The notes: generated by a model not told the origin, from the letters alone. 64,000 nucleotides of DNA from an uncultured Clostridia bacterium (GCA_934757865.1 CAKVLS010000002.1:62001-126000), one strand, 5' to 3'. Counted from the first letter of the stretch, positions 28,640 through 38,008 are shown. Made by a program: numbers and translations.

Positions 28640-29920
28640 CTAATTTTGAGGTCTATTTTTCTTTCTTTGCATATTTTTCTCTCTGCCATTTTTGCTAGGG
28701 ACATAATAAACTCTATCTTTTAGACTGTTAGGCATATATTGCTGCTTAACATATCCGCCATAATCATGAGGATACTTGTACGCACCCGTGCCGTCCTTAT
28801 TGGTGCTAGGGTGATTTTTTAGACAGTTTAGAATATTGTCATCTTTTACATTTTTTGCATCTTGCTCAGCCATGTTCATAGCCTTTACGACAGAATTAGA
28901 TTTTTCTGCTTCGCAAGCATAGATTATGGCGTGTGACAAATTGAGCATACACTCTGGATAGCCTAGTTTTTCGCACGAATACATAGCTGCTACTGCTAGC
29001 AAAAGTGCATTACTATCTGCCATACCTATGTCTTCGCTTGCGTGTGCCATAAGTCTTCTTGCCAAAATTCTTGGGTCGATACCCGCTTGTATAAGCCTCT
29101 CCGCATAGTACAAAGCCGCCTCGGCATCGCTACCTCTAATACTCTTACAATATGCACTAAGGATATCATAATACATATCTTCATCAAGAGATAGTGCTTT
29201 GTGCTGTATGCTTTGCTCGGCAATCTCTTTTGTTATAGTTATCTTCTTATCTTTGCCAAGTCCTGTCGTATTAACGGCAAGTTCTAAAGCATTAAGTGCC
29301 TGCCTTGCATCACCAGAACATGCATAAGCAAAGTGTTTATAAGCGTCTTCGTCAACAACTACTGGCAAGTTACCAAGTCCATTTTCTTTATCTTCAACAG
29401 CTCTTTTTAGAAGTTTGATTATATCTCTATCTTGTATAGCCTTAAACTCAAAGATTCTGCATCTAGAAACAATCGCCCTTGTCATGCTTGTGTATGGATT
29501 TTCAGTAGTCGAACCTATGAAGATAATGCTACCTTCTTCAACTGCCTGCAAAACACAATCGCTCTGCGCCTTGCTCCATCTATGGCACTCGTCAAGTAGT
29601 AAATATGTGCGTTTGCCATATAACTCAAAATCTTGCTTTGCCTTGTCTATAATCGCCTTTGCATCAGCTACTCCAGAAGAAACCGCATTTAGTTTGCGGA
29701 ACTCGCCCTTGCAAGTAGATGCAATTATATTAGCAAGAGTTGTTTTGCCTGTGCCCGGAGGACCATAAAAAATACAGCTACCCAAAACTCCCGCTCTTAT
29801 TGCTCTATCCAAAAGCTGATTTTTGCCAACGATATGCTCTTGTCCAACAAAAGTCTCGAGACTGGTAGGTCTCATGCGCTCGGCAAGCGGCTTTTTGGCA
29901 AATCCTTCAAAATTGTCCAT
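28640..29920 (-). CDS. rarA: Replication-associated recombination protein A (RarA/MgsA)
   Basis: A 426-residue AAA+ ATPase of the clamp-loader-like group. It starts with LAERMRPTSLETFVGQEH, then Walker A FYGPPGTGKTTLANIIA (about 52-68), LLLDECHRW (Walker B) and GSTTENPYTSM (sensor 1), and carries the C-terminal tetramerisation domain with LYYAERLIQAGIDPRILARR. It works at stalled forks. GAGGAAATA precedes the ATG. Confidence 0.93.
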   Translation of the reverse strand: MDNFEGFAKKPLAERMRPTSLETFVGQEHIVGKNQLLDRAIRAGVLGSCIFYGPPGTGKTTLANIIASTCKGEFRKLNAVSSGVADAKAIIDKAKQDFELYGKRTYLLLDECHRWSKAQSDCVLQAVEEGSIIFIGSTTENPYTSMTRAIVSRCRIFEFKAIQDRDIIKLLKRAVEDKENGLGNLPVVVDEDAYKHFAYACSGDARQALNALELAVNTTGLGKDKKITITKEIAEQSIQHKALSLDEDMYYDILSAYCKSIRGSDAEAALYYAERLIQAGIDPRILARRLMAHASEDIGMADSNALLLAVAAMYSCEKLGYPECMLNLSHAIIYACEAEKSNSVVKAMNMAEQDAKNVKDDNILNCLKNHPSTNKDGTGAYKYPHDYGGYVKQQYMPNSLKDRVYYVPSKNGREKNMQRKKNRPQN

Positions 29921-29954
29921 TATTTCCTCGCTCGTAATACTATACCAAATATTT

Positions 29955-31484
29955 TTACATTTGTAAACTTATAGGCAACAACATCTTATCAAAACTTACA
30001 AAATTAATGCCGCTATACTCAACCCCGCCCAGTCTAAAAGTCCCCTCGCCGAGCCCTTCGTTTTTTATGTCAAAGGTATAAGTTTGACCTTTCCTTTTTA
30101 GCGTTACTTTGGACGACAAAAGTTCAGTTTTATTCTTTGATAGATATATACCTTTTGACCCAAAGCTAATGCCGTACTTGTTCCTTAGGGTATCAAAATA
30201 TTTAGTGGCGTAAGGCGTAATCTTAGACGACAAGCGCTCCTTATCAAGAGCCATCTCATTAAGACAAGCAAAGGCTCTAAACTGACTTTTTTCTCTATTA
30301 GGGTTTTCGAAAAAGAAACTCAAAATCTTCTCAGGAAGCACGCTGTTAATTATATCGTCAAGGTCAGTGTCGTTACTTTTTACTTTAAGTTTAGGCAGAT
30401 TATTTAGGCTAGTTGCCGCACGCAAAAATATAGATTCACAGTCAAAAATATTAGCAACTTTTAACTCGCATTTTGACCTAAAAATATAGATATATGGGCT
30501 ATCAATTTTGTAGCTAAAATATATGCCTTTTTTGTTATAAATAGCGTCCAAAAATATTGGCTTATTAGAGGTAAAATATAGCTCAGTTTGTCTTTCAAAA
30601 TCAGTGACTTTAAGAGTGCAAGGAGTGACCGAAATTGTAAAATAATTAGAGAGGTCAAGATTTATAAACTTTTCAACTTTGTCACCCTTTTTAGCTCCCG
30701 AAAAGTCTAGTCTAGTAACTAGTACATCTCTACTATAATCAAAAGTTGTTGCCTCTACAATATTATAGTTGCATAGTACTGACTGGCTCTCAGCATAACC
30801 CTTTCCTTTTTGCATAGTACTATGCAATTTTTCCATATATACTCCGCCATCTGCCGAAATATATCTATAATTTGCGTTTTTAGTCATATTTTCGGCAATT
30901 TTTGTGCCACAGTAGTAGTTGATATTAAGCATATTTAGCATGTTAATCGACATACAATCAAGCTCATTACTATCATATACTCTCACTACGCTTAGGCAAA
31001 AGTCAAGACTAGCAAGTACATATTTTATATTGTAAGCACGCTTAGGATAGCTATGAGTTATCACTATAATATTGAGTGCAACGCCTTCTCTTTCAAGCCT
31101 TTTGAGGAATGTAAGCTCCTCTATTATTGCCTTCATATTACTCATATCTGTAATGTTTATAACATAAAATTTTTGCTTAAAATTAACCCCTAATGGAGTC
31201 AAAATTTGACGCATTTTTTCCATGCTAAAATCAAGTTTTAATCTAGGCATATTGAAGTTAATTTTTTGCAAAATTTCTTCATTATTTTTGCCGTTTATAA
31301 GCAGCTTATTTATGCTTGATTTTGACACCTTATGCGAGTACTTAATAGTCAAATAATTGTACTCAAATAATCTAGAGATACCTACAAGAAGTAGGCACCC
31401 AAGTAGCGATATAAAAATAAATCCTAAAACAAATAACACAATCATCATACCAATATTATTGGCAATAATATTTTTATTAAACAA
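29955..31484 (-). CDS. Unknown membrane-anchored 509-residue protein
   Basis: One strong hydrophobic segment near residues 13-36 (MIVLFVLGFIFISLLGCLLL) suggests an N-terminal membrane anchor. The remainder is about 470 soluble residues. The middle and C-terminal parts look beta-rich, with segments such as VLVTRLDFSGAKKGDKVEK and KGQTYTFDIKNEGLGEG. No family is recognised; a distant link to carbohydrate-active GH94-like beta-sandwich regions was considered but no catalytic motif could be found. It lies alone between rarA and rnpB, on the same strand as both. Confidence 0.7.
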   Translation of the reverse strand: MFNKNIIANNIGMMIVLFVLGFIFISLLGCLLLVGISRLFEYNYLTIKYSHKVSKSSINKLLINGKNNEEILQKINFNMPRLKLDFSMEKMRQILTPLGVNFKQKFYVINITDMSNMKAIIEELTFLKRLEREGVALNIIVITHSYPKRAYNIKYVLASLDFCLSVVRVYDSNELDCMSINMLNMLNINYYCGTKIAENMTKNANYRYISADGGVYMEKLHSTMQKGKGYAESQSVLCNYNIVEATTFDYSRDVLVTRLDFSGAKKGDKVEKFINLDLSNYFTISVTPCTLKVTDFERQTELYFTSNKPIFLDAIYNKKGIYFSYKIDSPYIYIFRSKCELKVANIFDCESIFLRAATSLNNLPKLKVKSNDTDLDDIINSVLPEKILSFFFENPNREKSQFRAFACLNEMALDKERLSSKITPYATKYFDTLRNKYGISFGSKGIYLSKNKTELLSSKVTLKRKGQTYTFDIKNEGLGEGTFRLGGVEYSGINFVSFDKMLLPISLQM

Positions 31485-31550
31485 TCAATTTTTTTTGAGA
31501 ATAAAAGCGCTTTTATTTAGTTCATTTTTTGACTAACAGATATTATTTGT

Positions 31551-31580
31551 AAAAAAAAGAGGCGATATTAACGCCTCTTT
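31551..31580 (-). terminator. Terminator of rnpB
   Basis: Stem AAGAGGCG/CGCCTCTT at 31558-31579, followed on the minus strand by eight T; it starts about 10 bases after the RNase P RNA. Confidence 0.85.
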
Positions 31581-31589
31581 CTTTATGAT

Positions 31590-31936
31590 ATTAGAGTAGT
31601 CTGTAAGCCGAGTTCTGTATTAGATGGTCATCTATCTAGGCTATATGTTTCCACATAGCTCAAGCGATACTTTTTGAGACCCAAGCGGACAACTTATTTG
31701 GTCTCGTTTAATCTTGCTTCAAGTGGGGTTTACATAACCCCCTCTGTCGCCAAAGGGGTGGTGAGCTCTTACCTCGCCTTTCCATCCTTACTAGACACAA
31801 GGTCTAGCGGTATATCTCTGTTGCACTATCCCTAGAGTCGCCTCCGCTGGGAGTTACCCAGCACCCTGTCCTACGAAGCCCGGACTTTCCTCGTTGTAGG
31901 CATCACACCTACCCCGCGACCATCTGGCTACCTAAC
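31590..31936 (-). ncRNA. rnpB: RNase P RNA, bacterial class A
   Basis: About 347 bases. Conserved core motifs on the minus strand: GAGGAAAGTCCGGGC near the 5' end, GAAAGGCGAGGTAAGAGCTC in the middle, and ACAGAACTCGGCTTACAG near the 3' end. The ends pair as helix P1 (TTAGGTAG with CTACTCTAA, one bulge). This is the catalytic RNA that trims the 5' ends of tRNAs. A strong promoter and a terminator frame it precisely. Confidence 0.96.
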
Positions 31937-31943
31937 AAAAAAT

Positions 31944-31972
31944 AGTATACACAAGTGCATACTATTTGTCAA
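31944..31972 (-). promoter_or_regulatory. Promoter of rnpB
   Basis: Perfect TTGACA (31967-31972), 17-base spacer, TATACT (31944-31949). The expected start seven bases later falls on the 5' end of helix P1. Confidence 0.9.
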
Positions 31973-31975
31973 GTT

Positions 31976-32356
31976 TTATAATTGTTTAGAAGCCTCATTG
32001 CTCTCTTTTTCTGCATAGTATTTTTTCTTCAAAGGGTTAAGTCTAAATAACACAAGATAAGTAATACCAGCGGCTATAACGCCAGCTATTCCAAGGCAAA
32101 TTGCCACGATATCAAATACTTTGTTAGAGGTCAAAAGTCCTACTACAAACAAAATAGCAACCGCACAGCCAGCCAAGATGCATACGCCGATAAATCTGCA
32201 AAGATGAATAGGATTGATGTGCTTTTCGGCAAATTCTTCAATATCCTCATCAGTCGCAGGTTGGTCACTATACAAGAGGCCTAAGCCTTTACCAGTTACA
32301 AAGGCTATTCCTAGAGCCATCACCAAAGCGATAGCAATAAACAAAAATACTACCAT
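31976..32356 (-). CDS. DUF3784-like small membrane protein
   Basis: A 126-residue protein with three hydrophobic helices (about 2-22, 54-76, 83-105). The GKGLGLLYSD region after helix 1, the acidic stretch DEDIEEFAEKH and the HLCRFIGVCILAG entry into helix 2 resemble the DUF3784 family of Clostridia. The function is unknown. It lies between sigK and rnpB, 53 bases after sigK. Confidence 0.65.
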   Translation of the reverse strand: MVVFLFIAIALVMALGIAFVTGKGLGLLYSDQPATDEDIEEFAEKHINPIHLCRFIGVCILAGCAVAILFVVGLLTSNKVFDIVAICLGIAGVIAAGITYLVLFRLNPLKKKYYAEKESNEASKQL

Positions 32357-32409
32357 AATTGTCTACCTCTATGTGTATTATAACAAAATTATTGACAAAA
32401 TCCAAACAT

Positions 32410-33111
32410 CTAAGACATATAAATATTATTTTCTTTAGTTTTTTGTCTAATAATTTCTATGGCCTTTTTCTCTAATCTACTAATATATGACCTTGATATA
32501 CCTAGTTTTTTTGCAACTTCACGCTGAGTATAGCTAGGACTATTGTTAAGCCCATAACGCAATGACACTATCTCATACTCTCTTGGTGACAAACTCTCTT
32601 TCATAATCTTGACAAGCTTTTCGGTCAAAATATTGTTGCAAGCCTCTTCTTCTAGGTCCTCATCACTTGGCACTATATCCATAAGGCAAACTTCGTTGCC
32701 GTCTTTATCTTGACCTAAACACTCATTGAGGGCAATAACATTGTTATGTTTTTTATTAGCCCTAAGCAACATTAAAATTTCATTTTCTATACACCTAGCT
32801 CCGTAAGTGCTAAACTGCGTGTTTTTATCATACCTAAATGTATTGATAGCTTTAATAAGCCCTATTGAACCGACAGAGATGAGGTCGTCAGCCTCGCCTG
32901 CGGTATTGTATTTTTTGACAATGTGAGCTACCAGCCTCAAATTGTGCGCTATAAGCTTTTCTTTTGCCTTTTGGTCGCCCGCCCAAAACTTCTCGAATTC
33001 CGCTTGCTCTTCTTTTAGCGTGAGTGGTCTAGGAAAGTTAGAGGCGTTATTGACATAGGCGGAAAAAAACATAATTTTGCTCATAAAATTGACAAAACTT
33101 TCTATTATCAT
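32410..33111 (-). CDS. sigK: RNA polymerase sporulation sigma factor SigK
   Basis: A 233-residue sigma-70 family protein. NFPRPLTLKEEQAEF, the region 2 block LIAHNLRLVAHIVKKY, DDLISVGSIGLIKAIN, TYGARCIENEILMLLR and the region 4 helix-turn-helix YTQREVAKKLGISRSYISRLEKKA match SigK rather than SigE, SigF or SigG. The first 25 residues match the length and hydrophobic pattern of the pro-sequence removed by SpoIVFB in Bacillus. AGGAGT precedes the ATG. The frame is intact, with no skin-type insertion. It would drive late mother-cell genes. Confidence 0.87.
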   Translation of the reverse strand: MIIESFVNFMSKIMFFSAYVNNASNFPRPLTLKEEQAEFEKFWAGDQKAKEKLIAHNLRLVAHIVKKYNTAGEADDLISVGSIGLIKAINTFRYDKNTQFSTYGARCIENEILMLLRANKKHNNVIALNECLGQDKDGNEVCLMDIVPSDEDLEEEACNNILTEKLVKIMKESLSPREYEIVSLRYGLNNSPSYTQREVAKKLGISRSYISRLEKKAIEIIRQKTKENNIYMS

Positions 33112-33182
33112 AACATACTCCTAAATAGTTTATTTTTTTGTATGTATATGCCGTATTTTGTCAATTTTTGCTTGTACATAAC

Positions 33183-33210
33183 AAAAAAGGACTAGCTATC
33201 TAGTCCTTTT
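33183..33210 (-). terminator. Terminator overlapping the trhP stop codon
   Basis: Stem AAAGGACTAG/CTAGTCCTTT at 33186-33209. The upstream arm on the minus strand contains the last codons and the stop of the U32 gene, and TTTTTTG follows. Confidence 0.8.
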
Positions 33211-34432
33211 CTTCAATCTTTTTACGCAAGATATCGCCTGCTTTTAGCGGCAAGTCAGTTTTGATATATAGTCTTTGTTGAACATTTTTTGCATCAAGCA
33301 AAGCGTTGCCTTCTAGGTCTTTCATTTCTTCAACCTTTAATATCTTATTAAATGTGTCATTTGGAGATAGAATCTCTAGTTCGTCACCGATTGCAAATCT
33401 GTTTCTTTGTTCAACTTGTACATAGCCATCTTTTTGGTCCTCGGTTACTATAGCCATAAACTCGTGAGTTTGGACAGGATATGAACTCTCAAGGCACTCA
33501 CTTTCTTCTTTGAACTTGTCTTTGAAATTAAATCCCGTTGTGTATTTACGGTGGCTAGTTTTGTATAGCTCTTGTTCCAAAATTGGGTCAACTTTGTAGT
33601 TATCTCCGTCCTTTTCTAGCTCGTCAATAGCCCTACGATATGCGTTAGTAACTGTTGCTACATAGTATGGAGATTTCATCCTACCCTCAATCTTAAGGCT
33701 TGTAACGCCAGCATCCTTTAATTCTTTTATATATGCTAACATATTAAGGTCTTTACTATTAAGTATATATGTGCCTCTTTCGTCCTCTGCGATTGGAAAA
33801 TACTCGCCTTTTTTGTTAACTTCGCTTATTGCATACTCCCATCTACAACATTGAACACAAGCACCACGGTTTGCATCTCTGCCAGACATATAGTTAGACA
33901 AAAGGCATCTGCCTGAATAGCTTATACACATAGCACCGTGACAAAAAGCCTCAAGTTCTATATTGGCTGGAATATAATCTCTTATTTCCTTTATCTCGCT
34001 GACGCTAAGCTCACGAGCCAAAATCAAACGACTAGCGCCCATGTCTACAAAAAATTTAGCAGAATACTTGTTAGTGATATTAGCTTGTGTACTTACATGT
34101 ATGGTTAGTTCTGGAACGGTGTCTTTGATGTACTTAATAATTCCAGCATCTGCTACAATAACCGCATCGACATGTAGATCTCTTAGGTATTCTAGATACT
34201 CTTTTAGACCGTCAAAGTCACTATTGTGAGCGATAATATTAAGTGTGATATATGTCTTGACATTATGTGCGTGACAATAATCGATACTTTCTTTTAGTTC
34301 GTCCTTAGTAAAATTGCCAGAAAAGGCTCTAAGTCCGTATTTTTTACCAGCAAAATACACTGCATTGGCGCCGTAGTATACTGCTGTTTTTAATTTTTCC
34401 ATGTTGCCTGCTGGGGCTAATAATTCTAACAT
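33200..34432 (-). CDS. trhP: U32-family tRNA wobble-uridine hydroxylation protein (TrhP, YrrO-like)
   Basis: A 410-residue peptidase U32 family protein. It starts MLELLAPAGNMEKLKTAVYY and has the U32 signature EAFCHGAMCISYSGRCLLSN with cysteines followed by CVQCCRWEY, which bind an iron-sulfur cluster in the family. Family members of this length and context (YrrO in Bacillus) introduce 5-hydroxyuridine at tRNA position 34 from prephenate. The next gene upstream, trmR, methylates that hydroxyl, and the two overlap by seven bases. A collagenase role, the old name prtC, is not supported. Confidence 0.87.
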   Translation of the reverse strand: MLELLAPAGNMEKLKTAVYYGANAVYFAGKKYGLRAFSGNFTKDELKESIDYCHAHNVKTYITLNIIAHNSDFDGLKEYLEYLRDLHVDAVIVADAGIIKYIKDTVPELTIHVSTQANITNKYSAKFFVDMGASRLILARELSVSEIKEIRDYIPANIELEAFCHGAMCISYSGRCLLSNYMSGRDANRGACVQCCRWEYAISEVNKKGEYFPIAEDERGTYILNSKDLNMLAYIKELKDAGVTSLKIEGRMKSPYYVATVTNAYRRAIDELEKDGDNYKVDPILEQELYKTSHRKYTTGFNFKDKFKEESECLESSYPVQTHEFMAIVTEDQKDGYVQVEQRNRFAIGDELEILSPNDTFNKILKVEEMKDLEGNALLDAKNVQQRLYIKTDLPLKAGDILRKKIEEKD

Positions 34433-35070
34433 TTTGTACTCCTTTTTACAGAAATTAAAACGCCATCACCGACATTAAGTAGTGAGTTTATGTAATTTCT
34501 GTTTTCATACATTTTATCTATAAACTGAGTTAAATTGTTCTTGATAGTCCTATGTTTTTTTGGCGTCTCTACCTCGCCTGCGACCATACCCTTAAATAGT
34601 ACATTGTCCGAAACAAGCACTCCGCCGTCCGCAAGCAACCTATCTAAATCCTCTATATAGCTAAGGTACTGTCCCTTAGGCCCGTCAAGGAAAATAAAAT
34701 CAAATTGACCTTTCTCATTTTTTAGAAGCTCGCCGGCATCGCCTAGCCTTTGGGTCACTCTATCTGTAAGTCCCATCTTAGCGAAGTTGTCTTTTGCCAT
34801 ATTGAAACTTGTCTCTAATTTTTCATAAGTAACAAGCTCGGCGCTACTATTAAGCAGCATTATGCTACCTGAGTAGCCTATAGCTGTGCCTATCTCCAAA
34901 ATTTTCTTAGGCTTATACATAGAAACTAATGTCCTTATAAGGCTTGAAGTTTGGTCTAGCATAACAGGGATATAATTTGCTCTCGCAAAATCCTCTATTA
35001 CCTTTAGTCTCTCGTCATTTGGACTAGCATATTTATTTAACATATCCTCAGTTTTTTGCGTAATAATCAT
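34426..35070 (-). CDS. trmR: tRNA 5-hydroxyuridine methyltransferase TrmR (YrrM-like O-methyltransferase)
   Basis: A 214-residue class I O-methyltransferase. The SAM-binding motif is KILEIGTAIGYSGSIML (about 54-70), the metal/catalytic segment is DFIFLDGPKGQYL and LVSDNVLFKG follows. This is the family of small catechol-type methyltransferases to which TrmR belongs. Overlap with the TrhP gene makes the mo5U34 tRNA pathway the likely role. It starts about nine bases after the rnjA stop, so it shares that operon. Confidence 0.86.
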   Translation of the reverse strand: MIITQKTEDMLNKYASPNDERLKVIEDFARANYIPVMLDQTSSLIRTLVSMYKPKKILEIGTAIGYSGSIMLLNSSAELVTYEKLETSFNMAKDNFAKMGLTDRVTQRLGDAGELLKNEKGQFDFIFLDGPKGQYLSYIEDLDRLLADGGVLVSDNVLFKGMVAGEVETPKKHRTIKNNLTQFIDKMYENRNYINSLLNVGDGVLISVKRSTKC

Positions 35071-35078
35071 TTTTTATC

Positions 35079-36737
35079 CTATTGTTCATTGATTATTGAG
35101 ATAATCATTGGTTTTCTCTTAGTCTTCTTAAAGAAGAAGTTTGAAGCTATCTTTTTGATGTTTTGTTTTAGTTCGTTGTTGTCCATTGATTTTGCATCAA
35201 GGTTAGCAAGTCCGTTAGCAATAACTTCCTTGGCCTCAGTAATAACATCGTTAGCTTCGTCTTGATAAATAAATCCTCTTGAGATAAGTGTTGGCTCGCC
35301 GAATACTTCATCGCCTCTTGAGTGCTTATTAACAATAACTATACACAAACCTTCTTCACTAAGAAGTTTACGGTCTCTTATAACTACGCTCTCCAAATCG
35401 CCAAAGCCTGTACCGTCTATCAATCTCTCGCCTGCTGGAACGGTGCCAGTTGCTCTAAAGAAGTTTCTATTAACATCTATCTGCATACCTAGTTCTGGTA
35501 TTATGATGTTACGCTCTTCCATACCCATATCCATAGCCAATCTCTTATGAGTTACCATATGTCTATACTCGCCGTGAACTGGTATGAAGAATTTTGGATT
35601 AACAAGAGAGTGCATAAGTTTTAGCTCTTCTTGATAAGCGTGTCCTGATACATGGACATCTGCTAGTTCGTTGTATATTACAGTGCAGCCTTTTCTATAT
35701 AGGTTGTTGATTACTGTATTGATGCTCTTCTCGTTGCCAGGGATTGGGCTGGCTGAGAAAATGATTGCATCGTTTTCGTCAAGGCTAATCTTAGGAAAAT
35801 TGTCAGAAGCCATACGAGTCATAGCACTCATAGCTTCGCCTTGGCTACCAGTTGTCAAAATGATTAACTCTTTGTCTTCGTATTTGTCAATCTTATCAAA
35901 GTCTATAAAGTTGTCTTTGTCGCCTTTTAGCTCGCCGATTTTTAGAGCGGTATCAATAACATTGACCATACTTCTACCGGTAAAAGCTATCTTTCTATTA
36001 TATCTCTTAGAGATATCTAGTACTTGTTGCAATCTATGAACATTAGATGAGAATGTTGCGATAAATATTCTCTTATCTCTTAGCTCATTAAATAGGTCGT
36101 CAAAAGTCTTGCCAACAGTACGCTCGCTCATAGAGAAGCCTCTTCTCTCAGCGTTAGTACTCTCACACATCAAAAGTAATACGCCTTTTTTACCGATCTC
36201 AGCGATACGGCTTAGGTTAATTCTGTCCTCACCTATTGGTGTTAGGTCAACTTTGAAGTCGCCTGTGTGCATTACTACACCAACTGGTGTTGTGATAGCT
36301 AATGCCATAGCTCCTGGGATTGAGTGAGTAACTGATATAAACTCTACCTTAAAGCAGCCTGCTTGTATAACGCTTCCGTTTTTGATGCTGTTTGCGGTAT
36401 ACTCAACATTTTTGAACTCTCTCATCTTAGACTCTACTAGTGCTAGTGTCAAACGGCTACCATATATAGGAGCTTTTAGCTCGTCCAAAACATAAGGAAG
36501 TGAACCTATATGGTCCTCGTGTCCGTGAGTCAAAAAGATGCCTCTTACTCTATCCTTGTTCATAGTTAGGTATGTGATGTCTGGCACAACTATATCAATA
36601 CCAGGCATTGTTTCGTCCGGAAATCCAAGACCACTATCTATAACGATAATGTCATCGCCGTACTCTAGGGCGGTCATATTTTTACCTATTTCGTCTACGC
36701 CACCCAAAAACATAATTTTTAAGTTTTCTTTTTTCAT
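35079..36737 (-). CDS. rnjA: Ribonuclease J
   Basis: A 552-residue metallo-beta-lactamase/beta-CASP RNase. The metal motif FLTHGHEDHIGSLP (about 73-86), MHTGDFK, the beta-CASP block TFSSNVHRLQQ and HVSGHAYQEEL, and a conserved C-terminal domain are present. RNase J has 5'-3' exonuclease and endonuclease activity in mRNA decay and rRNA maturation. It is first in a run with trmR and trhP; GAAGGAG precedes the ATG. Confidence 0.95.
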   Translation of the reverse strand: MKKENLKIMFLGGVDEIGKNMTALEYGDDIIVIDSGLGFPDETMPGIDIVVPDITYLTMNKDRVRGIFLTHGHEDHIGSLPYVLDELKAPIYGSRLTLALVESKMREFKNVEYTANSIKNGSVIQAGCFKVEFISVTHSIPGAMALAITTPVGVVMHTGDFKVDLTPIGEDRINLSRIAEIGKKGVLLLMCESTNAERRGFSMSERTVGKTFDDLFNELRDKRIFIATFSSNVHRLQQVLDISKRYNRKIAFTGRSMVNVIDTALKIGELKGDKDNFIDFDKIDKYEDKELIILTTGSQGEAMSAMTRMASDNFPKISLDENDAIIFSASPIPGNEKSINTVINNLYRKGCTVIYNELADVHVSGHAYQEELKLMHSLVNPKFFIPVHGEYRHMVTHKRLAMDMGMEERNIIIPELGMQIDVNRNFFRATGTVPAGERLIDGTGFGDLESVVIRDRKLLSEEGLCIVIVNKHSRGDEVFGEPTLISRGFIYQDEANDVITEAKEVIANGLANLDAKSMDNNELKQNIKKIASNFFFKKTKRKPMIISIINEQ

Positions 36738-36824
36738 ATTTTCTCCTTCAAAAATTTTTTCTATTTACACGCAAAAATACCTTGGCATGCCACGGTATCT
36801 TTTGTAATTACTATTTTGGGTATA

Positions 36825-37769
36825 CTAAATGTAAAATTTTAGTTTTTTTACAGTTTCTTGTTCTTTAATCTTTTTTGGTGTTACGAACATATCTGGGTAA
36901 ACATAAAATCTCATACCTTGGTTAGAAAAGTATGCTACCATACCATAAACGGTAACAGTATATGCTGTAAGAGGAAGTGTTATAATAAGTGCTGTTGTAA
37001 ATGTGAAAACTCCAAACAAGAAGTTAACAACTAGGGCGCAAAGTACAATAGCTAGGGCGTTAGAAAAAGTACTAAAGAAGTTTCTAAATACTGCTCTAAA
37101 ACCTTTGACCATAGATTTATAAACTCTAGTGCCGTTAACAGCGATAGCTGGCATCCAACAAGCAAATATTGTAATCATAAGACTATAAAGCACAAGGCAA
37201 GCAAGAAAAACAAGTACGCCAAGAAGTGTATAAAGTATGCCGCCCATAGCCCAAAGTCTAACTATACCATAAAAAGCCAACCCGAATATACCAGTAAGAA
37301 CTAGTCTAAAAGGAAGTCTTGCCAAACTATAAAGTGCAGACTTGCCAAAGTTTCTAAAGTAAGAACCGGTAAAGCTATAAGTTGTTTGGCTAGACATATA
37401 GCCGTACAAAACTTCGCCAACTGCTAAGTCTGCTAGTCCAAACATAAATGGTAAAATTAAAAACAATAGTACACATGTAAAAATGTAATTTAACAAAAGT
37501 GCATTTGCATTAACAGTAAGAACTTGTCCAATAGTAATAAGAATATCATAAAAAGAGCTAACAAAGTTAGTAGGTTGAGAAAAGATGCCATTAAATAGAA
37601 CTTGCAACTCTTCAAACACTCTAGCCTCGCTTAGTTTAGCAATAATAGGGCTAACTACTGGGTAAAGCATAAGTGTGCTGATAGCTATGCAAATAATATA
37701 ATATAGTAATAATTTCCAAACATTAGAAAAATTAGTAAGCACAAGTCTTACAGTATTGTTAAACTTCAT
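36825..37769 (-). CDS. Unknown six-helix membrane protein
   Basis: A 314-residue protein with about six hydrophobic segments (near 17-38, 85-115, 150-172, 175-205, 235-260 and 262-285) and a basic, lysine-rich cytoplasmic C-terminus (TPKKIKEQETVKKLKFYI). No family motif is recognised. AAGGAAATATC precedes the ATG, and a good promoter lies upstream, so it is a single gene or leads into rnjA, which begins 88 bases downstream. Confidence 0.72.
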   Translation of the reverse strand: MKFNNTVRLVLTNFSNVWKLLLYYIICIAISTLMLYPVVSPIIAKLSEARVFEELQVLFNGIFSQPTNFVSSFYDILITIGQVLTVNANALLLNYIFTCVLLFLILPFMFGLADLAVGEVLYGYMSSQTTYSFTGSYFRNFGKSALYSLARLPFRLVLTGIFGLAFYGIVRLWAMGGILYTLLGVLVFLACLVLYSLMITIFACWMPAIAVNGTRVYKSMVKGFRAVFRNFFSTFSNALAIVLCALVVNFLFGVFTFTTALIITLPLTAYTVTVYGMVAYFSNQGMRFYVYPDMFVTPKKIKEQETVKKLKFYI

Positions 37770-37806
37770 GATATTTCCTTATTATATAACTATTTTTACT
37801 ATAAGT

Positions 37807-37835
37807 AGTATACTATATTACTTTATCTTTGGCAA
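37807..37835 (-). promoter_or_regulatory. Promoter of the six-helix membrane protein gene
   Basis: TTGCCA (37830-37835), 17-base spacer, TATACT (37807-37812), about 38 bases before the ATG. A second TTGACA...TATACA pair with a 15-base spacer lies near 37930-37955. Confidence 0.6.
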
Positions 37836-37973
37836 ATATTTTTGGAAAATACAACAAAATAAAAGCCATTTTTGCTAATAATAGCCAAATAATTATAAAT
37901 AATTCTTAAAACTAATCGATTGAAAGATTGTATACTTATAAATTATTTTTGTCAAGAGTTATTTTTTTTGCGC

Positions 37974-38007
37974 AAAAAAAGCAGAGGCCTTTTGACCTCT
38001 GCTTTTT
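37974..38007 (-). terminator. Terminator at the end of the phage late operon
   Basis: Stem GCAGAGG/CCTCTGC at 37981-38002 followed on the minus strand by seven T, one base after the last holin-like gene. Confidence 0.85.
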
Positions 38008-38008
38008 A

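Noticed and set aside
32410..33111. skin-like interruption of sigK
   Set aside because: The reading frame is continuous through all conserved regions.
35671..36039. Long plus-strand frame opposite rnjA, and many others opposite gyrA, gyrB, ligA and priA
   Set aside because: They lie wholly antisense to firmly identified genes, lack ribosome sites and have hydrophobic, serine-leucine-rich translations typical of reverse-complement shadows.
37770..38008. Attachment site at the left edge of the phage module
   Set aside because: No sequence there of 12 bases or more was found by eye at the right edge (49302-49718), and no tRNA or known target gene is cut.
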